A stretch of 64,000 bases of DNA from Pantanalinema sp. GBBB05 (GCA_016743235.1 VRZD01000018.1:62001-126000), one strand, 5' to 3'; shown: positions 53,653 to 61,416, counted from the stretch's first letter. The notes: generated from the sequence alone by a model not told the origin. A program made the numbers and translations.

Positions 53653-53694
53653 AACCTCGATCGTCTACCACGGCGATCGAGGTTTATAAAGATT
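53653..53694 (+). terminator. Rho-independent terminator
   Basis: Perfect 11-bp stem AACCTCGATCG/CGATCGAGGTT, loop of 10, tail TATAAAGATTT. About 95 bp after the 53123 gene. Confidence 0.7.
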
Positions 53695-53806
53695 TACCTT
53701 AAGATTCTACATCTAGAAATAAAGTTATCAACAGTATCGTAAATGTTGGTATACAAGCAGAACCTAAAGGCTGTAGGCTAGCCAATGAACTTGGTATGTT
53801 TAACTG

Positions 53807-53846
53807 ACCTCGATCGACTTCCCCAGCGATCGGGGTTTATTCATTT
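53807..53846 (+). terminator. Rho-independent terminator
   Basis: 10-bp stem ACCTCGATCG/CGATCGGGGT with one wobble, tail TTATTCATTT. No gene lies between it and the previous terminator. Confidence 0.6.
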
Positions 53847-53868
53847 AGATTTTGGAATCAAACTACTT

Positions 53869-53912
53869 CCGAAGAAAGATATTGGTGACGTAGAATTTCC
53901 CCTAAGATGAGG
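53869..53912 (+). promoter_or_regulatory. Promoter-like block, copy 2
   Basis: CCGAAGAAAGATATTGG, then TTTCCCCTAAGATGAGG and ATGCTAAA, near-identical in order to 51532-51580. TAAGAT (53903-53908) fits a -10 box seven bases before the hairpin RNA. Confidence 0.55.
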
Positions 53913-53914
53913 AT

Positions 53915-54013
53915 GCTAAAATGCGGTTGCTTGTTCAAAGCAATCGCATTTTAGCAAGCGATTAAACAGAGAACTTAATCCCGATCGCTCACTAAAGTGC
54001 TCGGGATATTTTC
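53915..54013 (+). ncRNA. Candidate small RNA 2: long hairpin plus terminator
   Basis: An 18-bp stem (53915-53932 with 53938-53955, one G-T wobble, loop GTTCA) is followed by a 22-nt linker and a terminator with ATCCCGA (53978-53984) / TCGGGAT (54001-54007), then ATTTTCTCT. A promoter-like block ends just upstream. About 95 nt, no reading frame of note. It runs toward the 3' end of the minus-strand PadR gene. Confidence 0.55.
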
Positions 54014-54067
54014 TCTACTTCTCTTCTGACGTTTCTTTCTGTTCTCCAACGAAAGTTTAGCTACGGT

Positions 54068-54409
54068 CTATTGATACGTCACAAACTGTTCCCATAGCTG
54101 AGCCAGCTCTTGGGCTTTGGTGCAAGCCTCGGGCAGTAGTCGGAACATTTGCCTGGGGCGACCACACCCGTCTAGGCTCTGGGGGTATCTAACAATCCAG
54201 CCTTCCCGCTCTAAAAACCTGATAGCCTGATGGAGTACTGTCTCAGAGACGGCTAAGACTGGATGTTGCTCCCCTAAGCGTTGTATTAGCTCAGCTCCAT
54301 AGCAGTCTTTCTGAAGCAGGCTATGGAGGACATAACAGACCGCCACCTCAGAATTGATAAACCTTGTGGGTTGGTGCTCGAAGAAGTGGTAGATGTCCTC
54401 AAGTTTCAT
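54068..54409 (-). CDS. PadR-family transcriptional regulator, copy 1
   Basis: 113 residues. The winged-helix signature of PadR: CYVLHSLLQKDCYGAELIQRL, VLHQAIRFLEREGWIVRY, then GRPRQMFRLLPEA. The C-terminal dimerisation helix is short. PadR proteins are usually repressors of nearby genes. A close paralogue is at 56739, on the same strand and ending in the same FVTY. Between them lie a membrane protein and two receivers. An operator could not be picked out. Confidence 0.85.
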   Translation of the reverse strand: MKLEDIYHFFEHQPTRFINSEVAVCYVLHSLLQKDCYGAELIQRLGEQHPVLAVSETVLHQAIRFLEREGWIVRYPQSLDGCGRPRQMFRLLPEACTKAQELAQLWEQFVTYQ

Positions 54410-54453
54410 GGTGCTTTATCTAGGGCTGACATTATAGTATCCACAGAATAAAA

Positions 54454-54475
54454 CCCCAGGGTAAATTGCCTGGGG
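54454..54475 (-). terminator. Possible terminator/attenuator upstream of PadR
   Basis: 7-bp stem CCCCAGG/CCTGGGG. On the minus strand it is followed by TTTTATTCT, about 45 bp before the PadR start, so a long leader transcript would meet it before the gene. Confidence 0.4.
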
Positions 54476-54562
54476 ACAAGGATGAACGAACGTCTTCTCA
54501 TTATCAAGTCATAGCAAACCTATTTTATCGGAGCGGTGCTAGACAGATCCCTTTTCTCCCTG

Positions 54563-54614
54563 GATACGTCACTCAGTTGGAGTGGAGTTATTAACTTGGG
54601 ATGACGTAGGTCGG
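54563..54614 (+). repeat. Dispersed palindromic repeat, copy 3 (full)
   Basis: 52 bp: GATACGTCACTC, GGAGTTATTAACTT, GATGACGTAGGTCGG. Best copy; TACGTCA and TGACGTA are exact inverted arms. Confidence 0.8.
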
Positions 54615-54863
54615 AGATAGATGCAGACCATAAACTGATCTAGTAACGGCAGTACAGCTACAACTGACGGCTCCTTAGACTTGAGGTTTCAAAAATTGTG
54701 ACAGTAGGTAAACAGTCGCTTTAGGGCACGATACAAACTGTCAACACTTGGGAACCCTAGTGCAGACATGACACAATACGGCATTGCCACGGTACTTCCC
54801 TGCTTCATTGATTGAAACCGTAAGTGTCTTGTGCATCTTCACCTGAACTATTCGGATACAGCT

Positions 54864-55514
54864 ATGCCAAAACGTAAATTCTCACTTCAGGAAAAAGGAC
54901 CAAAGCGCCTGGAATTATCTTGGGGCTTCTCCTGGAAAAATATGGTAATTCGTCTGGATGGTGCCGAGATAGGAAAGATTGCTAACCAAAAAGACTTGAA
55001 AGCTGGGCAAGAGTTTGCCCTCAAGGATGGTTCCAAGCTATCGGTGCGCCTCATTCAAATTCAGGGGCTCTTTCCTGATCTAGAAGTGTTGTTGAATGGC
55101 AAGCCTGTCCCGAATTCTGCAACCGATCCCAAACGTCAGTTGGCGAATGCTTATGGAAGTATTTACTTTATTGCAGGGGGCAACTTATTGATTGGCATCA
55201 TTGGTATCGCTTTGATTGCAACTGGATCTCAAAACGAATTCTTCAATATCACCACTGTCTTAGTATTTCTTCTGTTTGGAGCTCTGTATCTGCTTTTAGG
55301 GTTTCTAGTCTGGAAACGCTTTAGCAGTGCATTGTGGGTTGCGATCGCTCTGTTTGTTCTGGATACGGTGTTGTCTTTGGCAGACGCGGTTGGAAGCAGT
55401 AATAGTAGATTTCCTGTGGGAGCCATTATCTTCCGGACAATTCTACTCCTGCTGATGATTCAGGGATTCGGAGCGATACGCAGCTTGAAGTCCGCCCGTT
55501 TTGAACAGTCTTAG
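54864..55514 (+). CDS. Four-helix membrane protein, unknown
   Basis: ATG 54864 (MPKRKFSLQEKG) is preferred to an in-frame start 33 bases upstream. A cytosolic N-terminal domain of ~90 residues with beta character (LELSWGFSWKNMVIRLDG; ALKDGSKLSVRLIQ) is followed by four membrane helices (~102-125, ~130-152, ~157-175, ~188-206). The N-terminal half is rich in Lys and Gly, and a similar beta repeat could bind lipid or ligand. No family recognised. It is convergent with the receiver at 55545, 30 bp away. Confidence 0.75.
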   Translation: MPKRKFSLQEKGPKRLELSWGFSWKNMVIRLDGAEIGKIANQKDLKAGQEFALKDGSKLSVRLIQIQGLFPDLEVLLNGKPVPNSATDPKRQLANAYGSIYFIAGGNLLIGIIGIALIATGSQNEFFNITTVLVFLLFGALYLLLGFLVWKRFSSALWVAIALFVLDTVLSLADAVGSSNSRFPVGAIIFRTILLLLMIQGFGAIRSLKSARFEQS

Positions 55515-55544
55515 CTCAAATCGAGCTTACCTCAGGGGTGGCAG

Positions 55545-55922
55545 TCAATGTTCACCCCAACTGAGTAGGTTGCACATTTGCCGCACTAGCTGTGTCGCTT
55601 CAACAGGCTTAGCAATAATGCCACTGACTGAGAGTTCATGCGACAGTTGTGGATCGGGTTCTGCTATCAAACCAGTGAATAGAATGACAGGAATTGATTG
55701 GGTGTCAGGATGGTTACGCAAGTATTGCAGTACAATCCTTCCTTCTATGCCAGGTAGAGCTAAATCGAGCAAGATTGCATCAGGTTGCTCTTTCTGAGCC
55801 AGAACTAAGCCATCTTTTCCAGAACATGCAATCAACGTTTCCCAACCAGTTAAGGTAGCTAAGCTATCTTGTACACACAGACAAACATCTGAATTATCGT
55901 CAATAATCAGCACTTTATACAT
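55545..55922 (-). CDS. Single-domain response regulator
   Basis: 125-residue receiver: IIDDNSDV, phosphoacceptor in LLDLALPGIEG, Lys in IAKPVEA. No output domain. It resembles the receivers at 11609 and 32481 in length and in lacking partners, but here it faces away from an Rcp1-like receiver at 56083. The gap of 160 bp must hold both promoters. Confidence 0.9.
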   Translation of the reverse strand: MYKVLIIDDNSDVCLCVQDSLATLTGWETLIACSGKDGLVLAQKEQPDAILLDLALPGIEGRIVLQYLRNHPDTQSIPVILFTGLIAEPDPQLSHELSVSGIIAKPVEATQLVRQMCNLLSWGEH

Positions 55923-56082
55923 GGATTCTGGCGGGTAAACTCTTTGAAGCTTAGGAGAAAATTATGAATATCTTATAAAGAGAGCAATTAAATATCTAAA
56001 TCAGCCGCTAATGTAAATTTTGTAACAGCTAAAGAATGGTATGTTTCTTTACAGAGATATATTTTATTCAAAGTAAATTTAC

Positions 56083-56538
56083 ATGACTTCAGGTCTTGTT
56101 CCACGTAGTATCCTTCTGGTAGAAGATAACCCTGATGATGAAGAGTTAACGATTCGAGCTTTACGGCGCAGTGGAGTATTAAACGAAATTGTTGTGGCAC
56201 GGGACGGCGTTGAGGCTTTGGAATACTTGTATGGGACAGGACAGTATGCTGGACGAAACACTGACATTCAGCCTACGGTGATTATGCTGGATCTCAACTT
56301 GCCACGAATTAATGGAATTGAAGTGCTGCAACGCTTGCGCAGCGATGAGCGGACTCGCTTCTTACCTGTTGTAATACTGACAACTTCTAATGAACAGCGC
56401 GATTTGCTGGATAGCTACAGCAATGGCTGCAATAGCTATATCCGCAAGCCAGTTGATTTTCTTCAGTTCTCCGAGACAGTCCATCAGCTAGGCATGTATT
56501 GGTTGCTCTTAAATGAAATTCCGACATTAGGTAGCTAG
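56083..56538 (+). CDS. Rcp1-like response regulator
   Basis: 151 residues with features of the phytochrome-partner class: ILLVEDNPDDEELTIRALRR, a loop with EYLYGTGQYAGRN, phosphoacceptor in MLDLNLPRING, TTSNEQRD, and Lys in IRKPVDF with a long C-terminal helix (GMYWLLLNE). In this class the cognate kinase is often a phytochrome-like or H-box HDLQQPL kinase; the two such kinases in the window (28087, 29318) are candidates but distant. Confidence 0.9.
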   Translation: MTSGLVPRSILLVEDNPDDEELTIRALRRSGVLNEIVVARDGVEALEYLYGTGQYAGRNTDIQPTVIMLDLNLPRINGIEVLQRLRSDERTRFLPVVILTTSNEQRDLLDSYSNGCNSYIRKPVDFLQFSETVHQLGMYWLLLNEIPTLGS

Positions 56539-56548
56539 ATATAGATAA

Positions 56549-56576
56549 ACCCAATCGTCTGTTACAACGATTGGGT
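56549..56576. terminator. Hairpin between convergent receiver and PadR genes
   Basis: 10-bp stem ACCCAATCGT/ACGATTGGGT, loop of 8. On the minus strand it is followed by TTTATCT; on the plus strand there is no T-run. May serve the minus-strand PadR transcript. Confidence 0.4.
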
Positions 56577-56738
56577 GAAAGTAAGATTCGTGCCAGAATT
56601 ATACTTCATGCAAAAGTATATTCATGAGGGGTATTACTCTTATTTAATATTTAAGTAAAAATAAGCCAGATAGTAAAATACAGATGTCCAACAACCCCGC
56701 GCTCATGGTCTAGAAAGATTGGGCTTCCTCGTAGCAAG

Positions 56739-57080
56739 TTATCGATACGTCACAAACCGTTCCCACAATTGAGCGAGATCTTGGGCTCTGGTGCAAGCCT
56801 CAGGAACTAATCGAAACATCTGTCTGGGTTGGTTCTGCTCTTCCATTGGCTCAACATATCGAACAATCAACTCTTCCCGTTCCAAAAACTTTAGGGCCAA
56901 GTAGAGCACTACATCCGAAACCCGGAGACTTGGATGGTGTTGTTCTAGATGTTGGATCAGTTCTGTTCCATGTACATCGTTCTGAAGTAGGGTGTGGAGG
57001 ATGTAGCAAACAGTGACCTCAGGATTCAGGAATATAGGTGAGCGAGTTTCAAAGAATGTATAGATGTCCTCAAGTTGCAT
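56739..57080 (-). CDS. PadR-family transcriptional regulator, copy 2
   Basis: 113 residues, same length as the 54068 protein and similar throughout (CYILHTLLQNDVHGTELIQHL; VLYLALKFLEREELIVRY; QPRQMFRLVPEA; WERFVTY). The recognition helix region differs, so the two may bind different operators. The duplicate flanks the block 54.4-56.7 kb on the right, the first copy on the left. Confidence 0.85.
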   Translation of the reverse strand: MQLEDIYTFFETRSPIFLNPEVTVCYILHTLLQNDVHGTELIQHLEQHHPSLRVSDVVLYLALKFLEREELIVRYVEPMEEQNQPRQMFRLVPEACTRAQDLAQLWERFVTYR

Positions 57081-57432
57081 TGCTGATCGTTTTGGGCGAC
57101 TGGAACTATGAGATCTCTTGACTATTCAAGACTATAAAATAAATTTCCCATGGACAGCACATCATCATCCAGCCTATGTTTTTCTCTTTAAGGGTAAAAT
57201 CTCAAGGCAAGACCTAGTTACACCCATCCGTAGTTAGGTTTTGTTCTACCCCGATCGCTACTTTGAGTGATCGGGTTTCCTAAAATCAATTCGCACCCTA
57301 CGGAGCTAGATGCACTCGCTGGCCCCATTACATTAAGCTCTCCAGTATGCGCCCGCAGGGACATAAGATACCCCTGGAAGTAGACGGGCGATCGCATCTG
57401 TGGGAGCTGAGAGACCTTGGAGGAGTTTGAGG
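57081..57432. other. Non-coding region with terminator, 352 bp
   Basis: Holds the PadR promoter (minus) and a plus-strand terminator at 57250-57285 with no plus-strand gene before it. No other feature recognised. Confidence 0.4.
57250..57285 (+). terminator. Rho-independent terminator
   Basis: 10-bp stem CCCGATCGCT/AGTGATCGGG with one wobble, loop ACTTTG, then TTTCC. Same GATCG-type stem as at 53653 and 53807. Confidence 0.55.
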
Positions 57433-58008
57433 CTAACCGATTACTTGCTCCTGCACCACAAGTCCCTTGTACTCCAGTGCCAGCTTAATTACATCGACAA
57501 CAGCCTCGCCCTCAGTCTCATCACCTGGGTAGTAATCGAGCTCGCCTAAGATCATGCCGTGTTGGGATAGGAACCGAATCAGCCAACTGTCTTCGTAGCC
57601 AAAAGTCTGGATAGTGACCTGAGTGATGTTAGGGCTATCTGTCTGGATACGAGTGGCGAGAGCAATGCCCCATGCCCATTCAGAGGTGTAGCATACGTCA
57701 TCTAAATAGTACTCAGCCTCCTCAATAATTGGAGGTAACCAGTTGACTCCAGTGCGCTGGGTATGAATGATGTCAGGCGTAAGAGCCGGATTGAGTTTGG
57801 TGAGGGCGATATAAGTCTTAATTAGCTTTGGGATTATCTCAGCGTTGCACTCGCAATTGGTCTCTAAGTAGGGTAGGCAGTTATCGTAAATGGTGTCCTT
57901 GAGGATGTTGATGCTTTGGTGAGCTCGATCAAGCTGTTCCTCTAGCCGCTGGATGTAATCCTGAAGCCGTGTGAGTTCTTGGTTGATGTTGGTAATAATG
58001 TCAGTCAT
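57433..58008 (-). CDS. Hypothetical protein, coiled-coil N-terminus
   Basis: 191 residues. Residues 1-45 form a coiled coil (NQELTRLQDYIQRLEEQLDR). The remainder is globular with two Cys in ETNCEC and a C-terminal acidic, hydrophobic part (GELDYYPGDETEGEAVVDV). No signal or membrane segment. No family recognised. It is the last minus-strand gene of the 62.6-57.4 kb series. Confidence 0.65.
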   Translation of the reverse strand: MTDIITNINQELTRLQDYIQRLEEQLDRAHQSINILKDTIYDNCLPYLETNCECNAEIIPKLIKTYIALTKLNPALTPDIIHTQRTGVNWLPPIIEEAEYYLDDVCYTSEWAWGIALATRIQTDSPNITQVTIQTFGYEDSWLIRFLSQHGMILGELDYYPGDETEGEAVVDVIKLALEYKGLVVQEQVIG

Positions 58009-58104
58009 GGATTGCCGATCTTTAGAGAGCTTGTAATTCCTGCTAGATAGGAATTGGAGACATTTAGGGTTAGATTTTTTGCCGATCTTTTTGCCGATCT
58101 TGGG

Positions 58105-58350
58105 CTACAGGTCAAGATCAAACTCGTCAGCGTAAGTCGAGGTGAAGTCATCAGCGCTCAGCGCCTCTCTGGCCCCTTCTTCTGAGGTCATGCCATTGTC
58201 GTAGGCATCGCGGGAGCACCAGTCAGCCAGGTCGTCAGCAGAGAGGACAGTGGTGATATGGAAGACCCACTGGTTCACTGATTGCATCCACTGTTCGTAG
58301 GTAGCATTGTCGTTGGTGAGTAGGGTTGGGGTGGTAGTTGGTTTTGGCAT
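58105..58350 (-). CDS. Small acidic hypothetical protein
   Basis: 81 residues, very acidic C-terminus. NATYEQWMQSVNQWVF, then LSADDLADWCSRDAYDNGMT and SEEGAREALSADD. I recall short proteins of this pattern (a Trp/Tyr-rich segment, D-L-.D-W, Asp-rich turn) from phages and plasmids, but cannot name the family. In line with the minus-strand operon, separated from it by the repeat copy at 58379. Confidence 0.6.
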   Translation of the reverse strand: MPKPTTTPTLLTNDNATYEQWMQSVNQWVFHITTVLSADDLADWCSRDAYDNGMTSEEGAREALSADDFTSTYADEFDLDL

Positions 58351-58378
58351 AGGTTTGGGTTAGATACTGAACGACCCA

Positions 58379-58436
58379 GATACGTCAGTGCATCCGGGTC
58401 AAGTTAATAAGATTGGTTGTGGGGAGTGACGTAGGG
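58379..58436 (+). repeat. Dispersed palindromic repeat, copy 4
   Basis: 58 bp: GATACGTCAGTG, centre CAAGTTAATAAGA, right arm GGAGTGACGTAGGG. Arms conserved, spacing longer than in copies 2 and 3. Confidence 0.65.
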
Positions 58437-58500
58437 AGTTATGGCTTGCCGAAGCGCTGCTCCCACTCTCGTTGTTGGCGTTTATTGAGATCCTCTTCCG

Positions 58501-58941
58501 TTACTGTGCATTAGTGGTCTGGCAGAGCCCTGAGGTATCGACACGCAAATCGGTCTCGCGGGTAAGCGCTGCCTGGAAGGTGTCGGCAATGTACTCCCGC
58601 ACCCCATCAGCATCCTTTGGGTACTTACCTGTAACTTCCATATCGAAGTAATTGGTAAGCGAGGGCGTAATGATGACTCGGTACTGTCTCCAACTTAGGT
58701 AGCTACCGTTCTGATCCATTGGGTGGAATGGAGCGACAATCACTAAGCGGTCTGCTCTGGAGCGCTCCCGATTGACAACGCAGCCGGAGTCAAAACCAGA
58801 GCCGGAGGGTAGTAATGCCTCTAGCTCTGTGAGGTGTGTCTCCCAACGGTGTTCCAGGTCGGGTTGTGCAACGTCTTTATTGTTGAGGTGCTGGAGGGCT
58901 TGAACGGCCCGTGCCAGTTTTACATAGAGCGGGGTGGGCAT
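58501..58941 (-). CDS. Hypothetical protein of a mobile-element-associated type
   Basis: 146 residues. The centre LLPSGSGFDSGCVVNRERSR, FHPMDQNGSYLSWRQYRVI and the following TPSLTNYFDMEVTG, then YIADTFQAAL, resemble a short protein I have seen on plasmids and phages (memory, unverified). No signal or membrane segment. Its start lies inside the end of the preceding small gene (22 bp overlap), so it belongs to the operon. Confidence 0.65.
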   Translation of the reverse strand: MPTPLYVKLARAVQALQHLNNKDVAQPDLEHRWETHLTELEALLPSGSGFDSGCVVNRERSRADRLVIVAPFHPMDQNGSYLSWRQYRVIITPSLTNYFDMEVTGKYPKDADGVREYIADTFQAALTRETDLRVDTSGLCQTTNAQ

Positions 58942-59036
58942 TCCTGCACCAGACCTTTCTCTATTAGTCGGTTGAGCACCAGCTTAGCCAGTTCTAGGCT
59001 AATGCCGAGCTCATCTGCAAGTTCTTCTAGGGTCAT
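58920..59036 (-). CDS. Micro-ORF, 38 residues, HTH-like
   Basis: Begins in ATGA overlap with the 33-residue frame. MTLEELADELGISLELAKLV followed by LNRLIEKGLVQE has the pattern of a helix-turn-helix (ELADELGIS...LNRLIEKGLV), so it may be a small DNA-binding peptide or half of a wHTH. It overlaps the start of the next gene by 22 bp. Overlap on both sides argues for real translation. Confidence 0.55.
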   Translation of the reverse strand: MTLEELADELGISLELAKLVLNRLIEKGLVQECPPRSM

Positions 59037-59134
59037 GATTCTTCAAGTAGTCCTTCCTTAATGAGTTGCTTGAGCAGTTGCTCTAATCGTTTGAGGCTCT
59101 GATCTATAGCCTCGTCTAGTTCTTGTTCGGTCAT
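59033..59134 (-). CDS. Micro-ORF, 33 residues, amphipathic helix
   Basis: Starts in TAATG overlap with the previous gene and ends in ATGA overlap with the next. GGAGAG lies upstream. MTEQELDEAIDQSLKRLEQL and LKQLIKEGLLEES form one long amphipathic helix, probably a coiled coil. No family known. Confidence 0.5.
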   Translation of the reverse strand: MTEQELDEAIDQSLKRLEQLLKQLIKEGLLEES

Positions 59135-59607
59135 TACTCTCCTTGGAATTGAACGTAGGCCCAGCGGCGCTCCTGAAGCTTGCGTAGGACTGTGAGCATG
59201 AGCTTGGTGTTACCCAGGGACTCTTCTTCGCTGGCTCCAGTGATCTGATCGATCGCAAAGTCTAGGTCATCGAATGCTTCCCAGATGCCAAGCATAAGAG
59301 CAGCGTCCTTCAGTCCGGAGTGACGAGGGTGATCGCCAAGCGTGAGGACAATAACCTCTGGGTCTTCCTCTGAGGCGCGGACGTGGATGTTGAGCTGACT
59401 TAGGTCAGGAAGAGAGGGCGGCTGGCTCTGGAGGCGTTGCTGCCAGCGATCGATAACGTCGTTGTTGAAGTGCTCTGCCAGGGTGGTGTAGACATCTCCG
59501 ATGGCGAGGAGCTGGTCGGGCGTAAGTTCGCTGATGATCTCAGTGAGGATCTCAACGAAACGGGCGTTGGTTAGAACTTCGGCATCAGCCGTCGCTTCGT
59601 AAGCCAT
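59134..59607 (-). CDS. Hypothetical protein, acidic, 157 residues
   Basis: Begins three bases after the stop of the fifth FAVWLL paralogue and ends in TAATG with the micro-ORF, so it is part of the operon. Helical, acidic: FVEILTEIISELTPDQLLAI, then a centre with VRASEEDPEVIVLTLGDH and a C-terminal helix with KLQERRWAYVQ. No signal or membrane segment. No family recognised. Confidence 0.65.
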   Translation of the reverse strand: MAYEATADAEVLTNARFVEILTEIISELTPDQLLAIGDVYTTLAEHFNNDVIDRWQQRLQSQPPSLPDLSQLNIHVRASEEDPEVIVLTLGDHPRHSGLKDAALMLGIWEAFDDLDFAIDQITGASEEESLGNTKLMLTVLRKLQERRWAYVQFQGE

Positions 59608-59610
59608 TAA

Positions 59611-60186
59611 CTAATTAAACACTTCCCCGTGAAGAATCAGGTAGGGGGTAAGTTCCAGTTCTACTCTAGTGATGTAGGGAACCACAAGATGACGGTGGAT
59701 AAGTTGCCCCTGATAGTGAACTAACCTTTGCCATAACTTCTTATCTTCTACTTTGGGTGAGAACACACACTGTTTATACTTGTCAAATTCACCCCAAAGT
59801 AGCCTTGTTTGCTGAGGTGTAAACGGTTCGCCGTTAGGGGCAGGGTAGCCCTCCCACTGTAAATATCGATGTCCAAAGGGGCGGCGAGGATAAGACTCGG
59901 GATAGGAATCAAGTACATTCAGGAGCGAACCTACTTTTGGATTAGAACGAAGCATTGAATTGGTGTACTCCTCGTTCTCGTTATAGCGAAAGAGCTGCAT
60001 GTACTCGAATGCTAGCTGTGTGAAGACCATTGCCCGACACCACTCCACCCAGTCCTCTGGATCTAGGAAGTCAGTGTTGATGTTGAACTGAGGGGTGGGG
60101 GCATGTTGATCGAACGGTGCGGCGTGTTTACCTGACATGACAAGGAGCCACACGGCGAAGCTAGATGCAGGCATGTAGATGCTCAT
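59611..60186 (-). CDS. FAVWLL-family unknown protein, paralogue 5 of the tandem array
   Basis: 191 residues. Family pattern: SFAVWLLVMSGKHAAPFDQH, then LDPEDWVEWCRAMVF, VLDSYPESYPRRPF, and C-terminal VPYITRVELELTPYLILHGE. It is closest to paralogues 2 and 3. No membrane segment or signal. Function unknown. Last of five paralogues, 15 bp after paralogue 4, and directly followed (3 bp) by the 59134 gene. Confidence 0.75.
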   Translation of the reverse strand: MSIYMPASSFAVWLLVMSGKHAAPFDQHAPTPQFNINTDFLDPEDWVEWCRAMVFTQLAFEYMQLFRYNENEEYTNSMLRSNPKVGSLLNVLDSYPESYPRRPFGHRYLQWEGYPAPNGEPFTPQQTRLLWGEFDKYKQCVFSPKVEDKKLWQRLVHYQGQLIHRHLVVPYITRVELELTPYLILHGEVFN

Positions 60187-60201
60187 CAGAAACCTCCCAG
60201 G

Positions 60202-60783
60202 TTAATAACATTCCCCAAAGATGCTGACGTTTGGGGTCAGCTCCAAGGTGCGTTGAGTCTGATAACGAACTAAGAAGTAGTGATGCTTCTGCTTCTTTAT
60301 TAGCTTCATGAATTGATCGAATCGGTCTCGATTAGTAATCCGGCTGGATTGGTAATCAACCTTGAATAACTCCCATAACCCACTGAGGCGATCGCTAATG
60401 TAAGAGTTGCTATTGGGGAAAAGATCAAATCCTTCTATGTCATCCCAGTAGCAGAGAGTATTCCAGTCGTAGGGATGCTTGGGATATTCGTCTGGGAATG
60501 ACTGGAGAGCTTGAATTAATAGCTCTATACCTGGGTCGTAACTGAGTACTCTTTGCAAGTCCGCATCCTTAACACTGGCTGGCAGGTACGAGTAGTACTC
60601 GTAAATCAGTTGCTTGAAGGCCAGATTACGACACCAGTGAATCCAAGTGTCTGCATCTAAGAATTCAACAATCACCTCAGAGGGTAAGTCATGTCGGTTG
60701 AATGGACCAGCGTGAGTACCTGATTTGATCAACAGCCACACGGCAAAGTTGATCGTTGCGATGTCTATGTTCAATTGAGTCAT
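60202..60783 (-). CDS. FAVWLL-family unknown protein, paralogue 4
   Basis: Start set at ATG 60783 (MTQLNIDIATINFAVWLLIK), giving 193 residues like its sisters and a 22-bp gap. A frame from 60837 would overlap the previous gene by 32 bp. Signature: NFAVWLLIKSGTHAGPFNRH, ADTWIHWCRNLAF, LQSFPDEYPKHPY, YFLVRYQTQRTLELTPNVSI. Sub-type with paralogue 1 (ADLQRV; LVRYQTQ/LVRYPTQ). Function unknown. Confidence 0.75.
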   Translation of the reverse strand: MTQLNIDIATINFAVWLLIKSGTHAGPFNRHDLPSEVIVEFLDADTWIHWCRNLAFKQLIYEYYSYLPASVKDADLQRVLSYDPGIELLIQALQSFPDEYPKHPYDWNTLCYWDDIEGFDLFPNSNSYISDRLSGLWELFKVDYQSSRITNRDRFDQFMKLIKKQKHHYFLVRYQTQRTLELTPNVSIFGECY

Positions 60784-60805
60784 AAGGGAATCAATATGAA
60801 AGCTT

Positions 60806-61393
60806 TTACTCGAACACTTCTCCATGCAGAAATACATAGGGGGTGAGTTCCAGCTCTACCTTAGCCACATAGGGAACGGCTCGACGGTAGTGTGCAGTCT
60901 GGTTGTAATACTGATACTGTATGCTTCTAGCCTTTTCTCGATGTTTAGTCTGCATGAAAGCCTGTTGATTGCTTCTAAATCTTGGCATTAGCGATGCCAG
61001 ATCAAGGTAAATAGATTCATAGCTCTCGGGGAGATTCAGTGTGTTAAAGTCTGCCCACTGGACAATAGTCTCTCGATCAAAGGGTTGATGAGGATACTGC
61101 TCTGGATATGAATCGAGAACTCGAATGATGAGGTCTATTTTTGGATCGTGTTGAGCACTTTTAGCGATTAACTCAGTATCGCTGATATGGTACGGACCAA
61201 ACACATTGTTGAAGTTAACAAGGGTCTCTATAAAAATGATTCTTCGGCACCACTCCGTCCAGTTCTCTGGAGCCAGCAGGTCGGTGTTAAGGTCGATCTG
61301 AGGAGTTGGATCGTGCTGATCAAAGGGTGGAACATACTGACCAGATTGGATCAGGAGCCACACGGCAAAGTCAATTGTGGGTAGTAATATCAT
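60806..61393 (-). CDS. FAVWLL-family unknown protein, paralogue 3
   Basis: 195 residues: DFAVWLLIQSGQYVPPFDQH, then LLAPENWTEWCRRIIF, VLDSYPEQYPHQPFD, and VPYVAKVELELTPYVFLHGE. Very like paralogue 2 (PENWTEWCR.IIFIETL identical in phase), so a recent duplication. 22 bp before paralogue 4. Cytosolic by sequence. Function unknown. Confidence 0.75.
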   Translation of the reverse strand: MILLPTIDFAVWLLIQSGQYVPPFDQHDPTPQIDLNTDLLAPENWTEWCRRIIFIETLVNFNNVFGPYHISDTELIAKSAQHDPKIDLIIRVLDSYPEQYPHQPFDRETIVQWADFNTLNLPESYESIYLDLASLMPRFRSNQQAFMQTKHREKARSIQYQYYNQTAHYRRAVPYVAKVELELTPYVFLHGEVFE

Positions 61394-61416
61394 TGTGGAT
61401 TTTTCAAGCCGAATTA

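Larger units (their letters stand above)
53558..54067. other. Non-coding region, 510 bp, with terminators and a small RNA candidate
   Basis: Contains two hairpin terminators, a promoter-like block and a hairpin-terminator unit (listed separately). No gene seen. Confidence 0.5.
54410..54863. other. Divergent intergenic region with hairpin and repeat, 454 bp
   Basis: Between the starts of the PadR gene (minus) and the membrane protein (plus). Contains a hairpin at 54454-54475 and repeat copy 3 at 54563-54614. Promoters for both genes should lie here. No gene recognised. Confidence 0.4.

Noticed and set aside
55501..55797. A 98-codon plus-strand frame opposite the receiver at 55545
   Set aside because: Mirror of a clear receiver; no motif of its own.
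54073..56753. GATACGTCAC at the 3' ends of both PadR genes, identical to the repeat arm
   Set aside because: It encodes the conserved last residues (VTY) in both paralogues, and the rest of the repeat is absent, so shared descent explains it.
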